Assembly (NCBI GenBank): GCA_964350585.1
Contig: CAYGKC010000001.1
Coordinates: 1 to 64,000 of the forward strand
Source of the DNA: JBAYJM01 sp964350585
GTDB taxonomy: Bacteria; Patescibacteriota; Patescibacteriia; 2-01-FULL-39-33
DNA: 64,000 nucleotides
Reading direction: 5' to 3'
A program made the translations under genes and the position numbers. The notes beneath the pieces are model-generated. The model was not told the origin of the DNA. It did no database searches and worked only from the letters and a program-made list of their open reading frames with translations. This document shows positions 1 through 11,200 of the stretch, in pieces (the stretch's first letter is position 1; each line of letters starts with the position of its first letter).

Positions 1-1
1 A

Positions 2-49
2 GTTAATAGAGTAGTAAATGATAAAGAAATTTTTAAATTAAGCAATTAA
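2..49 (+). CDS. C-terminal end of an upstream gene (partial)
   Basis: Only one forward frame is open from the window edge, and it ends in TAA at 47-49, two bases before the next ATG. It would give the last 15 residues of a protein that starts outside the window. Nothing about its function can be read. The close spacing to the glycosyltransferase gene suggests the same operon. Confidence 0.35.
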   Translation, partial: VNRVVNDKEIFKLSN

Positions 50-50
50 A

Positions 51-1072
51 ATGAATTATTTACTCAAACTAATTCCCATTGATATAAAAAACTATATTTT
101 CTATTTTCCAAGTAATATTTATAAATATTTAAACTTTAAATATGATAATAATACACTTCCAAAAAAAATAATATGTAAAACAATTAAGGAAATTTTTAAT
201 GACAAAATTACTAAAATCTCTATTGTTATAGTTACTCGAAACAGATTAAATTCCTTACAAAAAAATATTCTTCCAAGCATTGAAAAAATAAATTTNNNNN
301 NNNNNATTTTAACAAATGCAAATATGAAATAATAATAGTTGATAATAACTCAACTGACGGAACATTTGATTATCTATCAAAATATGTTAAAAACAAAATA
401 ACTTATAAAATTTATAAGGAAAAAAGAGTAAGTGTTTCAAGGGCCAGAAACAAAGGCATAAAAAACTCAGCTGGAGAATTGATAGTACTCGTTGATGATG
501 ATTGCCAAGTAGACACCGACTGGCTAAACAGAATTTATAACTATTATTATCAGGGTAATTTTCTTTTAGGGCAAGGACAGATATATGACATGATCTATAA
601 AAAAAATCTTATTTACGACGCCCCCTTAATTGAAATGATATCCGGAGGTAATTTATCTTTAAGAAAAAAAATATTTAATTTTATTTCATTTAACGAACAA
701 ATCTCATTTTTTTATGAAGAAAGAGACTTACTTACTCAAATTCAAACTTTTTGGCCGGAAGCAAAATATTTTATAGATAACCATTCCATAAGGCATTATA
801 GAGAACCTTCGATTTATCGCCTAGGAAATGGAGCTTACTCTGATAAATATCTAAATAAAACAGTTAAGATGTTCAATCTCTCACTTATAACCAAGTACAT
901 ACTTAAACGGAATCTTAAAATTGACTGTCCATTATTTTTTTGTAAATTCCTTTTAAAAGAAATTATATTTTTCCCGCTTGAATTATTTTGCATCAAAGGA
1001 GATTTTGTTTTATTGTTTGAGACAAAAAATAAAATGTACAAACAACTTAAATATTTAAGAAAATATTTATAA
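51..1072 (+). CDS. Family 2 glycosyltransferase (interrupted by a scaffold gap)
   Basis: This is one gene broken by the 10-N gap at 296-305. Before the gap the frame from ATG 51 gives a typical GT-A N-terminus (ISIVIVTRNR). After the gap a different frame continues with YEIIIVDNNSTDGT, then SRARNKGIKNSAGE and LVDDDCQ, whose DDD is the usual nucleotide-sugar/metal site. The part after the gap therefore starts well upstream of any start codon near 479. The frame change is an effect of the gap, whose real length is unknown, not proof of a pseudogene. The protein likely transfers a sugar in surface polysaccharide assembly, in line with the deacetylase and ABC exporter next to it. Donor and acceptor cannot be told. 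Confidence 0.85.
296..305. other. Scaffold gap (10 N)
   Basis: Ten Ns interrupt the glycosyltransferase gene. The reading frame differs on the two sides, so the missing length is not simply ten bases. Confidence 0.95.
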
Positions 1073-1759
1073 ATGAACATATTTAAAAAACAAAAAATTA
1101 ATAGATTTGTATCATTAACCTTTGATGATGGGCTGATAAAAAGCGCATTTAAAATCAGCGATATAATAACGCCCCATAACGCTACATTTTATGTTGTGAC
1201 CGGGTGGATTGAACCGAGACAAGTTACAATAACCGATTACGCCAATATTTTTCATAACCACGGATCAATAAGCGATTGGAAAATAATTGCCCAAAAGGGC
1301 CATGAAATTGGATCACATTCTTTTTCGCATTTAAAGCCAGAAAACTCCAACACTGAAAAAGAATATATCCAATCGTTTGATTTTATAAATAAGTTTGGAG
1401 ACGCTCCTTATTCTATGGCAATGCCCTACGGACTAAAATTCAATAAAACTCTTCCTTATGATTCCATAAGACTATGCGACGGTAAAAAAATTTTTAATTC
1501 ATTGGAAAAAATTGATTTGAAGAATCTTACTTCTTTCGATCCTTTTGAAAATGGATTAACAATCGAAAGAGCAATAAAAAAAATAAATGAAACTCCTTCA
1601 AATAGCTGGATTATAATTAGAGCCCATGGATTGGATGATGATGGATTCTGTCCTTGGCCAACTGATTATTTTAAAAAACTATACTTTTACTTAATGGAAA
1701 ACAATTTCCATATACAAACAGTTAGGCAAATGACTTCAAATATAAAACTAAAATTTTAG
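1073..1759 (+). CDS. Polysaccharide deacetylase (NodB-type)
   Basis: The 228-residue protein carries the NodB-fold motifs: TFDDG near residue 17, with the catalytic and metal Asp, and HEIGSHSFSH near residue 80, with the two metal His. Family members remove N-acetyl groups from chitin-like, peptidoglycan or exopolysaccharide sugars. No signal peptide is visible, so it may act in the cytoplasm on a lipid-linked precursor. The ATG directly follows the stop of the glycosyltransferase gene, indicating translational coupling. The 3' end overlaps the convergent ABC ATPase gene by 12 bp. Confidence 0.85.
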   Translation: MNIFKKQKINRFVSLTFDDGLIKSAFKISDIITPHNATFYVVTGWIEPRQVTITDYANIFHNHGSISDWKIIAQKGHEIGSHSFSHLKPENSNTEKEYIQSFDFINKFGDAPYSMAMPYGLKFNKTLPYDSIRLCDGKKIFNSLEKIDLKNLTSFDPFENGLTIERAIKKINETPSNSWIIIRAHGLDDDGFCPWPTDYFKKLYFYLMENNFHIQTVRQMTSNIKLKF

Positions 1760-2497
1760 AGTTTTTTTATAGGCAGGTAAAACTTCAGACGTTAAACCAT
1801 CCATGGCAAGCTGGCCAGCATCTAACCATATAGTTCTTTGACACCAAGATATAATGTCATTAAGATTATGACTCGCCATTATTATTGTAAGTTTACTACC
1901 GAAAATTTCTGTTAATTTTTTAATTGATTTATTTATAAAATTATTATCCCCCACTGCCAGCACTTCATCTAATAATAAAATATTTACATCTGCTTCATTT
2001 ATACTATAAAGAGCAATTGAAAATATTAATCTTTGCAACATGCCATTGGATAGTTTGTACAATGGTTGGTTAACAAATTCCTCTAATTCAGCAAATTCAA
2101 TTACCTTATCTACTTGCTTTTTTATATTTGAAGAAGACAAGCCATATAACGAACAGCTTAAAAGAATATTTTCTCTCATGCTTAATCTGGAATTTAAACT
2201 GAAATAAAAATTTATAACAGAAATTGCATTGCCGTTAACAGTAATTTTGCCGCTGGTAGGACCATATATATCTGAGATAATTCTTAATAGAGTGCTTTTT
2301 CCTGCGCCATTATTGCCAATCAAACCTACTGTTTCACCAGAATTAATTTCAAAATTTACATCTTTTAGCGCCCATAGTTGCTTCTTAGAATTATTTTTAA
2401 AATGTAAAAAATCTAAAATTTGACCCAAAGCGCAAAATCTGCCACTTGTTTTAATATGAAATAGTTTTGAAAGATTTTCAGCTTTTATAATTTGCAT
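1748..2497 (-). CDS. Polysaccharide/teichoic acid ABC exporter, ATP-binding subunit (Wzt/TagH-like)
   Basis: The 249-residue ATPase has a Walker A motif (GNNGAGKST, about residues 61-69), a signature motif read as LSNGM, and a Walker B followed by DEVLAVGD. The order and the phrase DEVLAVGD are typical of the Wzt/TagH/KpsT class that exports lipid-linked polysaccharide. The C-terminal carbohydrate-binding domain of O9a-type Wzt is absent. Its start overlaps the stop of the permease gene by one base (ATGA-type), so the two form a transporter pair. It probably exports the polysaccharide made by genes such as those at 51-1759. Confidence 0.9.
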   Translation of the reverse strand: MQIIKAENLSKLFHIKTSGRFCALGQILDFLHFKNNSKKQLWALKDVNFEINSGETVGLIGNNGAGKSTLLRIISDIYGPTSGKITVNGNAISVINFYFSLNSRLSMRENILLSCSLYGLSSSNIKKQVDKVIEFAELEEFVNQPLYKLSNGMLQRLIFSIALYSINEADVNILLLDEVLAVGDNNFINKSIKKLTEIFGSKLTIIMASHNLNDIISWCQRTIWLDAGQLAMDGLTSEVLPAYKKTLKF

Positions 2498-3306
2498 TAT
2501 ATTTTTTCTATTAAGTTATACCTCAGTTTTCTAAATAAAATACTACCAAGTAAAAATGATCCTAAAGAGAACGAAAGCGCTATTAATACTACAATAAATG
2601 GTGGCATTTTGCCGTACAAAACAGTTGATCTCATCATAGAAATAAAGTAGTATAATGGATTAAACTTATTAATTATTTGGCTCAGGTCACTTTGTGAAGA
2701 TGAATAAAAAATTGGGGTCGCCAACCAAAGTAAAAAAATAAGGAATCGCCATAAATTGCCAAAATCAATAATATAAACTGTAATAACTGATAAAATTAGT
2801 GAAACACCGTAAATAAATAATAAATAAAAAATAAGAATTAGTGGATAAAAAACAATCCCCCACAAGTTAATTCCCATAAGTATTAAAACAACCAATAATA
2901 TGGCAAATTCAAATAAATGCGTAAAAAGAGTTTTTACAACTGAAGCGACTACCAGTGATATGTATGGGAACTTAACAGATTTAACAAGGTTCCTATTATT
3001 CAAAAAGACAGTTGCCGATTCATTGGTTGTCATTTGAAATAAATTAAATAAAATGATACCAATTAATAAATAAGCGGGATATAAAGATATTTCATTACCA
3101 AGTTTTTGATAAAATACGAACCATAAAACAAGGAACATTAATATAGGGTTTAAAAGATACCATAGAATACCTAAATAACTTCCTTCATTTTTTATTTTAA
3201 TATCAGCATTAGCTACCGTAAAACTAATACTGTACATTTTTTTTATTTCCTTTAGATCAAAGGATAATTTCATATATTTTAAATAATAACTACTTAACAT
3301 TAGCAA
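2497..3306 (-). CDS. Polysaccharide ABC exporter, permease subunit (ABC-2 type, Wzm/TagG-like)
   Basis: The 269-residue protein has about six hydrophobic segments. An amphipathic N-terminal part precedes the first membrane segment (YLLNPILMFLVLWFVF), and the region GSYLGILWYLLNP is a hallmark of the ABC-2 exporters of O-antigen and teichoic acid. It pairs with the ATPase gene directly downstream, with a one-base overlap. Several Met codons near the N-terminus (residues 1, 3, 12) leave the exact start open. Confidence 0.88.
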   Translation of the reverse strand: MLMLSSYYLKYMKLSFDLKEIKKMYSISFTVANADIKIKNEGSYLGILWYLLNPILMFLVLWFVFYQKLGNEISLYPAYLLIGIILFNLFQMTTNESATVFLNNRNLVKSVKFPYISLVVASVVKTLFTHLFEFAILLVVLILMGINLWGIVFYPLILIFYLLFIYGVSLILSVITVYIIDFGNLWRFLIFLLWLATPIFYSSSQSDLSQIINKFNPLYYFISMMRSTVLYGKMPPFIVVLIALSFSLGSFLLGSILFRKLRYNLIEKI

Positions 3307-3326
3307 ATTATAGCAGTTTTGACAAT

Positions 3327-3356
3327 AAAAAAAGCCATCCCGCGGACCGGAATGGC
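3327..3356 (-). terminator. Intrinsic terminator of the thrombospondin-repeat surface protein gene
   Basis: On the minus strand a hairpin with arms GCCAT/ATGGC plus CCG/CGG (3334-3356, one mismatch) is followed by seven Ts (3327-3333). It lies 18 bp after the stop of the 3374-5143 gene. Confidence 0.85.
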
Positions 3357-3373
3357 AAAGTCTTTACCAAGGA

Positions 3374-5143
3374 TTAAACGAAACGCATTCGTCTTATTCC
3401 TAAGCCAAAGACAGCTAGTATAACTACCAAAAGAGTGATCGGTGATAGGGGGAGTTGCCCAAATGAAATAGGATCAAGCGGATCATATCTCCATGTTACC
3501 TCATCTCCATCACTCATCCCGTCACCGTCTGTGTCGGGATTGAGAGGATCAGTATCAAAAATGTTCAGTTCTCGACCATCACCCAAGCCATCGCCGTCAG
3601 TATCGGGATTAAGAGGATCGGTTCCATACAAAACCTCATCCTCATCGCTTAAACCATCTCTATCTGAGTCCTTTATAAGCATAGAACTTCGAATTAGAGT
3701 GATTTCACTAAAATGAGGAACTTTAACTTTAATCCAGTTATCACCTCTATCTATCACTTCGAGAGTTTCTAAATTAAGAGACTTTTCTCCTACTTCAGGA
3801 AGATACACTACCTCATAGTCTTCTGTACTACTCCCAGATAATTCAACCGGAGTTATGGGAATAGTTACCTCCAAGGGCGGATCAAAGCTTGTATTTTCTG
3901 GAGCAAATGATCTAACCGGAGGAGTTTCCAGAATCCCGATCTCCTGCAAACTCTCAAAAGGTGAAACAGGGGTGTACATTACAAAATGGCAAGTTCCCAC
4001 CTCTCCATCAACAACCGTATTTGCCACAGAAGTTACAATAGTTCCAGAACCATCTTGAAAGGTTCTCGGTTGTTCAATAACATTTAAACCCTCTCCAGTC
4101 ATATCTGCAGTAAACAAAATGGCAAAACTTCCAACAAGCAAAGCAGAACCGCCATCAAGTGAACAGCCGTAACCAGAATTGAATTCAACACCACCAATAA
4201 CAGTTCCTGCAACTCTATTTCCACCCGGTGAAATTGCAATGGAAGTCCACTGATGATAAAGATTCAATTCCTTTGTTGCATTAAAATCACCAATCTTGAT
4301 TTTGTCAGAATAAGCGATTTTTGTTTTGAGAATATTACTACAAAAATCATCTCCTCCTGCCATAATTACCTCTATATCAATCGCTCCTTCGATGTAAAAA
4401 AACATACTAGCATCTTGTGAGAACTTCGGACTAAATTTGAAAGTATCAGAGTTATCAACACGATAACAGTTATTGCTATTATTCAAATCCTCAATTGGAG
4501 TAGTTAGTGCATTTATAGCCGTAACCAACCAAATCTGCGTCTGAGAAGGCGATATCTCCTTTTCAAACAAAAGATTACATCCATCCTGTGAGACAGCAGG
4601 GCGTCTATACATTCCCCTTACTAAACTCTTGGCTGTTCCTTCTACTACCAGCGGACCGTTTTCACCTTCAACTATTTCTACACTGTAAATCCCAATATCA
4701 GTTGCAAAGTAAAGCTTGGATGCAATGATGACAGGGTCACGAATCTCGCTAACTCCTACTATATCTTCCGGATACAAAACATCGAAAATCTCTTTTGTTG
4801 TAACTTTCACCTTTGCTAGAATATGAGGAGAAATACCTACTTTTGTAAAGAGAATGTAATCACCATTTACTGACCATGTTATTGAAGATATAGCATCGAC
4901 TTGACCCGAAGCCAAAGTAATTACTTCATTAGGGTTTCTTAAATCACAATATAGAATCTCACCGGTATAGTAGTTACACCATGCCAGTTTTGTACCGGTA
5001 GCATCCCATGCAGGATTTAAAAGCAGTCCTCTGCCCCGACCAACAGTTGTTAGAGTAGATCCAAGAAGAGTATGCGAAAGACTATCCGCAAAACAATTTA
5101 CGGCCAAAACTAAAACAATTCCTAAAATCATAAGCTTCTTCAT
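3374..5143 (-). CDS. Secreted beta-propeller protein with thrombospondin type 3 repeats
   Basis: The 589-residue protein starts with a signal peptide (hydrophobic MILGIVLVLAVNCFA). Residues about 25-330 hold WD40/TolB-like blades such as PAWDATGTKLAW and ITWSVNGDYILFT. Near the C-terminus three Asp-rich Ca-binding repeats follow (DSDRDGLSDEDE, DTDGDGLGDGRE, DTDGDGMSDGDE). The end is a hydrophobic segment and RRMR, as in a membrane-anchored sorting tail. It probably sits on the cell surface. The ligand is unknown. A purine-rich ribosome binding site (AAAGGAAAA) precedes the ATG. It has its own terminator at 3327-3356. Confidence 0.75.
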   Translation of the reverse strand: MKKLMILGIVLVLAVNCFADSLSHTLLGSTLTTVGRGRGLLLNPAWDATGTKLAWCNYYTGEILYCDLRNPNEVITLASGQVDAISSITWSVNGDYILFTKVGISPHILAKVKVTTKEIFDVLYPEDIVGVSEIRDPVIIASKLYFATDIGIYSVEIVEGENGPLVVEGTAKSLVRGMYRRPAVSQDGCNLLFEKEISPSQTQIWLVTAINALTTPIEDLNNSNNCYRVDNSDTFKFSPKFSQDASMFFYIEGAIDIEVIMAGGDDFCSNILKTKIAYSDKIKIGDFNATKELNLYHQWTSIAISPGGNRVAGTVIGGVEFNSGYGCSLDGGSALLVGSFAILFTADMTGEGLNVIEQPRTFQDGSGTIVTSVANTVVDGEVGTCHFVMYTPVSPFESLQEIGILETPPVRSFAPENTSFDPPLEVTIPITPVELSGSSTEDYEVVYLPEVGEKSLNLETLEVIDRGDNWIKVKVPHFSEITLIRSSMLIKDSDRDGLSDEDEVLYGTDPLNPDTDGDGLGDGRELNIFDTDPLNPDTDGDGMSDGDEVTWRYDPLDPISFGQLPLSPITLLVVILAVFGLGIRRMRFV

Positions 5144-5288
5144 TTCTCATTTTCCTTTGCCTTTGGCTTTGGTAAATTTTGTTTATTTAACACCTATGGT
5201 GTTTTTTTAAAGTACTACCTCAACACTCCCTCACAAAAGAGAGTAACATATTATTATCTAATATTTTATTATTTTTGTCAATAATGTT

Positions 5289-8200
5289 TTAGTCAACAGT
5301 AATAATAGTTTCTATTGCATCAGCTTCTTCAACAATTACTATACTTTCTTCTATCTGTTCATAAGTGCAACTTCCATCATCTAAATTTGCAGATGAATCA
5401 TAATTTGTTGCTTCAGAATCAGTACATCCAATTATCTCCTCAGTAGAAGACACATTAACCGGTGTTACAAGTTCATTTTCCATAGTTTCTTCCGTAGAAG
5501 AAACAATACTTATCGGTATTACAGGTTCACTTTCCATAGTTTCTTCCGTAGAAGACACATTAACCAGTGTTACAGGTTCATTTTCAGAAGCAGTTTCATA
5601 ATTACAAGTACCATCATCCATGGTAGCTAATGAATCATAATTGACGGCAGTAATATCTGTACAACCACTTATAAATATTAAAGACTGTGTACCTTTTGAA
5701 GCTAGAGCAATCCAATCAAAGTACAAATCTATTGGGGCTTCATTTTCAAGAATAATATCAAAGCCTAAATTGGATTTATTAGAGAGCAAATAATTTGTAA
5801 AAATTGGCGTTCCACTGCTTTGCAAATTAAAGACGACTTTTGGCGTAATACCATATTCTTTTTTAAACAGTATTTTTGTGCTTGTTGATCCTTTTTGTAT
5901 TACTGCAGTGCCTGCAGTATCTTCATCTACCAATATATGGTCTTTAAATTCTACTTCCTTTTCAAAAGTAACCTTTGATTTAAATCCCGCTTCCCCTACA
6001 ACAGTTATTGTTCCATAAAAATTTGAAGCTCCCATTACTACAAATAAATTTTCCAAAATAATATTTTCCCGTATTCTTATGGATTCCGAAGCAAACGAGT
6101 CAATAACGTTAATTAAGCTACTATCTTCATTAGAAGTCATTGAGAGTTGAGATTTCAAATCATCATTTTTAACAGATAACTCTTGAATTGCCTTAATCAT
6201 AACGGGAATTAAACTGTCATAGCTTATAGCCCATAAACTCTTAGAATCATCTTGCGGTCTTGAAACTGCTTCAGGTATAATTCCGTAAACTTCTTGAGCA
6301 ATCAAACCAATGTTCTCTTTTCCGTCATCAGTAAGCACTAATTTTCCATCAATAATATCTGATGAATGTTGCATATACCTTTTGGGAACTAACTGAAGTA
6401 TTTCATCTAAACCATAATTTAAAGGCTGTTGATTTGTTTTAATTCTATCATCTGACAATGAATCCCAACCCCAAGCAACTCCGTATCCGGTATTCATATT
6501 ATTAGGAAGAGTTAATGAATATTTTGTATTTGTAGCAAACGTTGTAGTACCAATCGCAACTCTGCCATAAACAAATAAATTACCTTTATTTGAAGGGCTA
6601 TATGGGTTGCCAATATATACAGTTCCACTATTTCCATAAGGTGAGCCATTTCCGCCTTTTGCCATATAAATATCACCACCTAAACCTCCTCCATCATCTC
6701 CGTCGCCTCCAACTGCAATTTCAACACTGCCAGCATGTCCACCATATGAAGCACCAGATCCGTTACCTCCCCCGGAAATATAAGTATTGGCGCCACTTTT
6801 TCCATCACTTGACATACGATTTTCACCATGAGCAATATATGTTGTTGTTGCTAAAATCGTACCCATGACTCCACCACTATTAATTCTCCTCACTTGTAAA
6901 AATCCGTAAGTATCATCAGTAGGGCTTATTTTTAATATTTTGAAAGTATTATCCCAAGTAAGGTCACTAGCATCATCAACAGTAGTCCCATCAGATGGAT
7001 AATAAGTAAACGATCCAGCCACACCAGAATTCACTGTTCCTGATCCGCCCGTTGCGGGAGTTGCCCAACTAAAAGTACCGCTTCCATTATTGGTTAAGAC
7101 CGTTCCAGCTCCTCCCTGCACGCTTGGCCAAGAACTTGTAATATTGTTAATTTTAATTATATTTCCATTACTATCGATTGAAAACTTACTTGATCCGACA
7201 TTTAAACTTGTTGCAGACGCAACACCTAAAGTCGGGGTAACTAATGTCGGCGAAGTTGCCAAAACCACGTTTCCTGATCCTGTAGTCGCGACCGATGACA
7301 ATAAACCTGATCCTGTTGTAACTTTAAGCATACCCGTTGCAAGACTCGATGAAACGTTAGATATTTCCGTTTGAAGATAATGAACATTTGTATTGTAACC
7401 AGACAGTGAATTGTGATCGACTCCTCCAGGCAAAACAACTGCTGAAATTTGCTGCCCACTGAGGGACAAATTGACTGAAGCTGTATCAGATATAGTCACA
7501 GCAGAATGCAAAGCGGTAACTTGCGCATCGGTTAAATGGTTATATTGATTAGTTGTTCCTCCCTGTAATCCACCTAAATGATTATGACTAATGGATGAAG
7601 TTGCAATAGTACCCACTAACCCTGAAGATGCATACATTATGCCTGATAATGCGCCGATAGTAGCTATACCGCTTATGGTGACATTTCCGTTAACTACCAA
7701 TGCCGTAGAAGAAACAGTGCCTAAAACATCAAGAGTTGTAGCAGGAGAAACTTTGCCAATTCCTACACTACCTCCCATAATTGCCATAACGTTAGCTTGA
7801 GAAACCAGATGATTGGATGATGTCAAAGTGTTGGAAACAGCACTTAACCCTATACCTACAGAATTAGCGCCCGTAACAGTTATATTTTGTCCAAATGCCA
7901 TAGAAGCGGTACCTGTTGCCACTACTAAACGTCCCATAGCTACTGCCGCTTGTCCTGCGGCATTACTCATATATCCTAATGCAGTTGCTCCTGATACCCC
8001 ATCAGCGACGGAATTATAAAAACCTAATGCCACTGAACCGTCTCCATTTACTGATGAGTTCAAACCACCTACAATTGCTCCCAAACCTATTGCCGCAGTG
8101 CTAGAACCTAATGAAACTCCTTTTGAACTGCTTAACAATATTGTTGAAGTTGGCGCTAAAGCGTTTCCTGATCCGGTATAGACAGGAATTTGTCCAAATA

Positions 8201-11200
8201 ATCCTGAGGCAGAGGTTGGAAGACCCAAGGAAGAGGCTGAAGTAGTTGTAATAATACCGTCATTTGCAGTTAATAAACCGGTATAACTGTTTAATTTTAT
8301 GGTCGGTGCTGTCAAAAGAATTCTTGTTGCAGACATTGCAATATCAGAATTTGTACCTAATGCATTTAAAACAATATCAGAATTTTCGACGTAAGTTTGC
8401 GCGGTAATATTTCCGGAATTAGCAATTGTTAAAGTACTGCTACTGTAAGCCCCGGATAACTGTACGCTTCCTGAACCTAAGGCACCTAAAGTTAAATTGC
8501 CATTTCCTGAGGTTTTTACTGCTAAGTTTTGATTGTTATCGGCAGTAAAACTTAAAGTCGTATCACCGCTTTCTAATATCTTTTGACCATTCATATATAT
8601 GGAATTGCCGCTGGTATATAATTCATCAACATAAAGCGAACCTTGAATTGCAACATCATACGTTGCAGATGTTGTTGTTCCAATGCCAACTTTTGAATTG
8701 TAATAAATGCCGTCAGATGTAGTACTCCATAAACTATCCCCTGTTCCGGCAGGGGCTGATGTGGCAACTATCTTACCGTTTGCATCACTAGCCAAAAAAG
8801 AATTAGTAAAAGGCAAATAAATATTGGTTGAAGTGATGTTAGTTGAACTTACAGCGTTTGCAATTAAATTTCCTGTGATATTTCCATTCCCATTAATCTG
8901 CAATCCGGTAGATGAAACAAAGGCAAAAGTGTTAGTAGCGGTAAAGTTATTAGCAAGAGAAAGATAAGGTACTGTATTTGAAGCGTTCCAGAATGCTATC
9001 CACTGGGAAGAAGAAGCTGTTACAGCATTATATGCGGTGTTCCAGTTTGTAGTTGAAGCAAGAGTGATATTATATGCTTCCGAACCTTGCCAATTGGCAA
9101 TGGAAAGATAAGTCTCTCCTGCAGAAGTAATAGTTAAATAAGTAGATGAAGCGTTTGCTATTGTAAGATATGTTGAAGCTGCGTTTAGTTGAGATAAATA
9201 GGTAGCTGAGGCTAAAGCAAGCGGTAGATAAGTTGCTGTCGCTGAAGCGCTACTGAGATAAGTAGCTGTTGCAGAGGCAGTGGTAAGATATGATGATGAA
9301 GCTGCTAACCAAATAGGATCTGTTTCTTCAGTAATGCCACCTCCAAGACCAAGGGACGAAGTTGATAATAAGCTATAACCGCCGGAAGAATTGCCAACTA
9401 ATATTTGTCCATAACTTGGAGCTGTACTTGTACCAGTTCCTCCATATGCTACAGATAAAGCATTAGTTAAAACAATATTTTCAGAATAAAGCGTTCCTGT
9501 TGTTGTTACGCTTCCATAAATTATTACTTCTGAAGAAGCGCTATTATCGAAGAATACCACTTTGCCTAGTCCGGCAGGCCTGAAGTGTAGATCAACTCCG
9601 GCATCCGCCCAAATTTCATTTGCTGAAATAATGTTAGAGCTAATAGTGGTAAAAGTTGATGTTTCACTTACATTTAGGTTACCCAATACATGTAAATTGC
9701 CTGTTGTAGTAGCACTGCCGTTAATTTGCAAAGCCGTTGAAGAGATATAACCACTAGAGACAATATTTCCAGAATTTAAAATTCCTGTAATTTCCAAGTC
9801 TCCACCTAACTTAGTGGCTCCTACTACTTCCAACTTAACATTACTTGTTGTGACAGCAGAACCTATTACTATGGCATATTCTCCGGATAATCCGGGATAA
9901 CCAACAAGACTGTTAGAAGATGTCGCCCACCAACCGCCTGAACCTACGGGCCATGTTGCTTGATATTGTCCACCTAAAGTAATTCCTCCAACTGTTAGAT
10001 TTCCAATTATGTTTGCATCTCCGGATATTTTTAATCCGGTAGATGAAACAAAGGCAAAAGTGTTAGTAGCGGTAAAGTTATTAGCAAGAGAAAGATAAGG
10101 TACTGTATTTGAAGCGTTCCAGAATGCTATCCACTGGGAAGAAGAAGCTGTTACAGCATTATATGCGGTGTTCCAGTTTGTAGTTGAAGCAAGAGTGATA
10201 TTATATGCTTCCGAACCTTGCCAATTGGCAATGGAAAGATAAGTCTCTCCTGCAGAAGTAATAGTTAAATAAGTAGATGAAGCGTTTGCTATTGTAAGAT
10301 ATGTTGAAGCTGCGTTTAGTTGAGATAAATAGGTAGCTGAGGCTAAAGCAAGCGGTAGATAAGTTGCTGTCGCTGAAGCGCTACTGAGATAAGTAGCTGT
10401 TGCAGAGGCAGTGGTAAGATATGATGATGAAGCTGCTAACCAAATAGGATCTGTTTCTTCAGTAATGCCACCTCCAAGACCAAGGGACGAAGTTGATACT
10501 GCTGTAACTACTCCATTTGTCCCCCACAACAAGCCTGAGAGTGAGCCAACTGTTAAATTTGCCAAATAAGTATTACCCGTAGCAGTAGCATTTCCATTAA
10601 TCTGCAAAGCCGTTGAAGAAACATAACCGCTAAATATTGCGTTACTTCCTTGTACATTTCCTGATATTAAAGCATTTGAACCAACATACAAATTAGTAGT
10701 TGTTACTCCATTCAAAACCATACCAGAGTTAGAATCCAAAGCAAGTATTTTATTTGCAGTTGCAGTAGAAGTTGCACTAAAACCGTTTAAAGCTCCGGCA
10801 TTAAATGCATAAGGAGCCGAGGTAAGACGTTTTCTTGGATTAAATACTTCTTCAAATGTACCATTACTATCGGCATCAAAATATACTTGCAAATAAAGAG
10901 AGTCGTTGTTAAATATTGTTGGATCAGTAGAAGAAATTGATCCAAGAGGCACAGAAAAAATTCCTGTAGTTACTACAACTTGTGTAGAAACACTATTCCA
11001 TGTTTCAGTCCATAGCAAAGTCCCCCCTGAAGAAGCATCGTATATTTCGAATTTAAAATTATAATTCCCCTCTAAAGGACTGCCTGAAGCATCAGAAATT
11101 TTTCCTTGGTAATTAAGTTGCGGATTTATCCCGGATGCAGCTTTAGCACTATTGATTAAAGTAAAAAACACAACAAAAATAAATACAAAACATAGTATTT

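Noticed and set aside
479..1072. TTG at 479 as the start of a separate gene
   Set aside because: The frame is open further upstream to the N gap and encodes the classic glycosyltransferase motifs there, so it is the second part of the gene that begins at 51.
5189..5208. AACACC/GGTGTT hairpin followed by Ts on the plus strand
   Set aside because: No plus-strand gene ends nearby, and on the minus strand, where the genes are, no T-run follows. It is a weak candidate for a leader hairpin only.
6590..8019. Several plus-strand frames within the fibre gene
   Set aside because: They are shadows of the repetitive Ser/Thr/Ala-rich fibre gene, His- or Pro-rich without domains, and lack start signals.
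8902..10498. The 466-bp repeat as a mobile element
   Set aside because: Both copies lie wholly within one reading frame, have no inverted ends and no transposase. It is an internal gene duplication.
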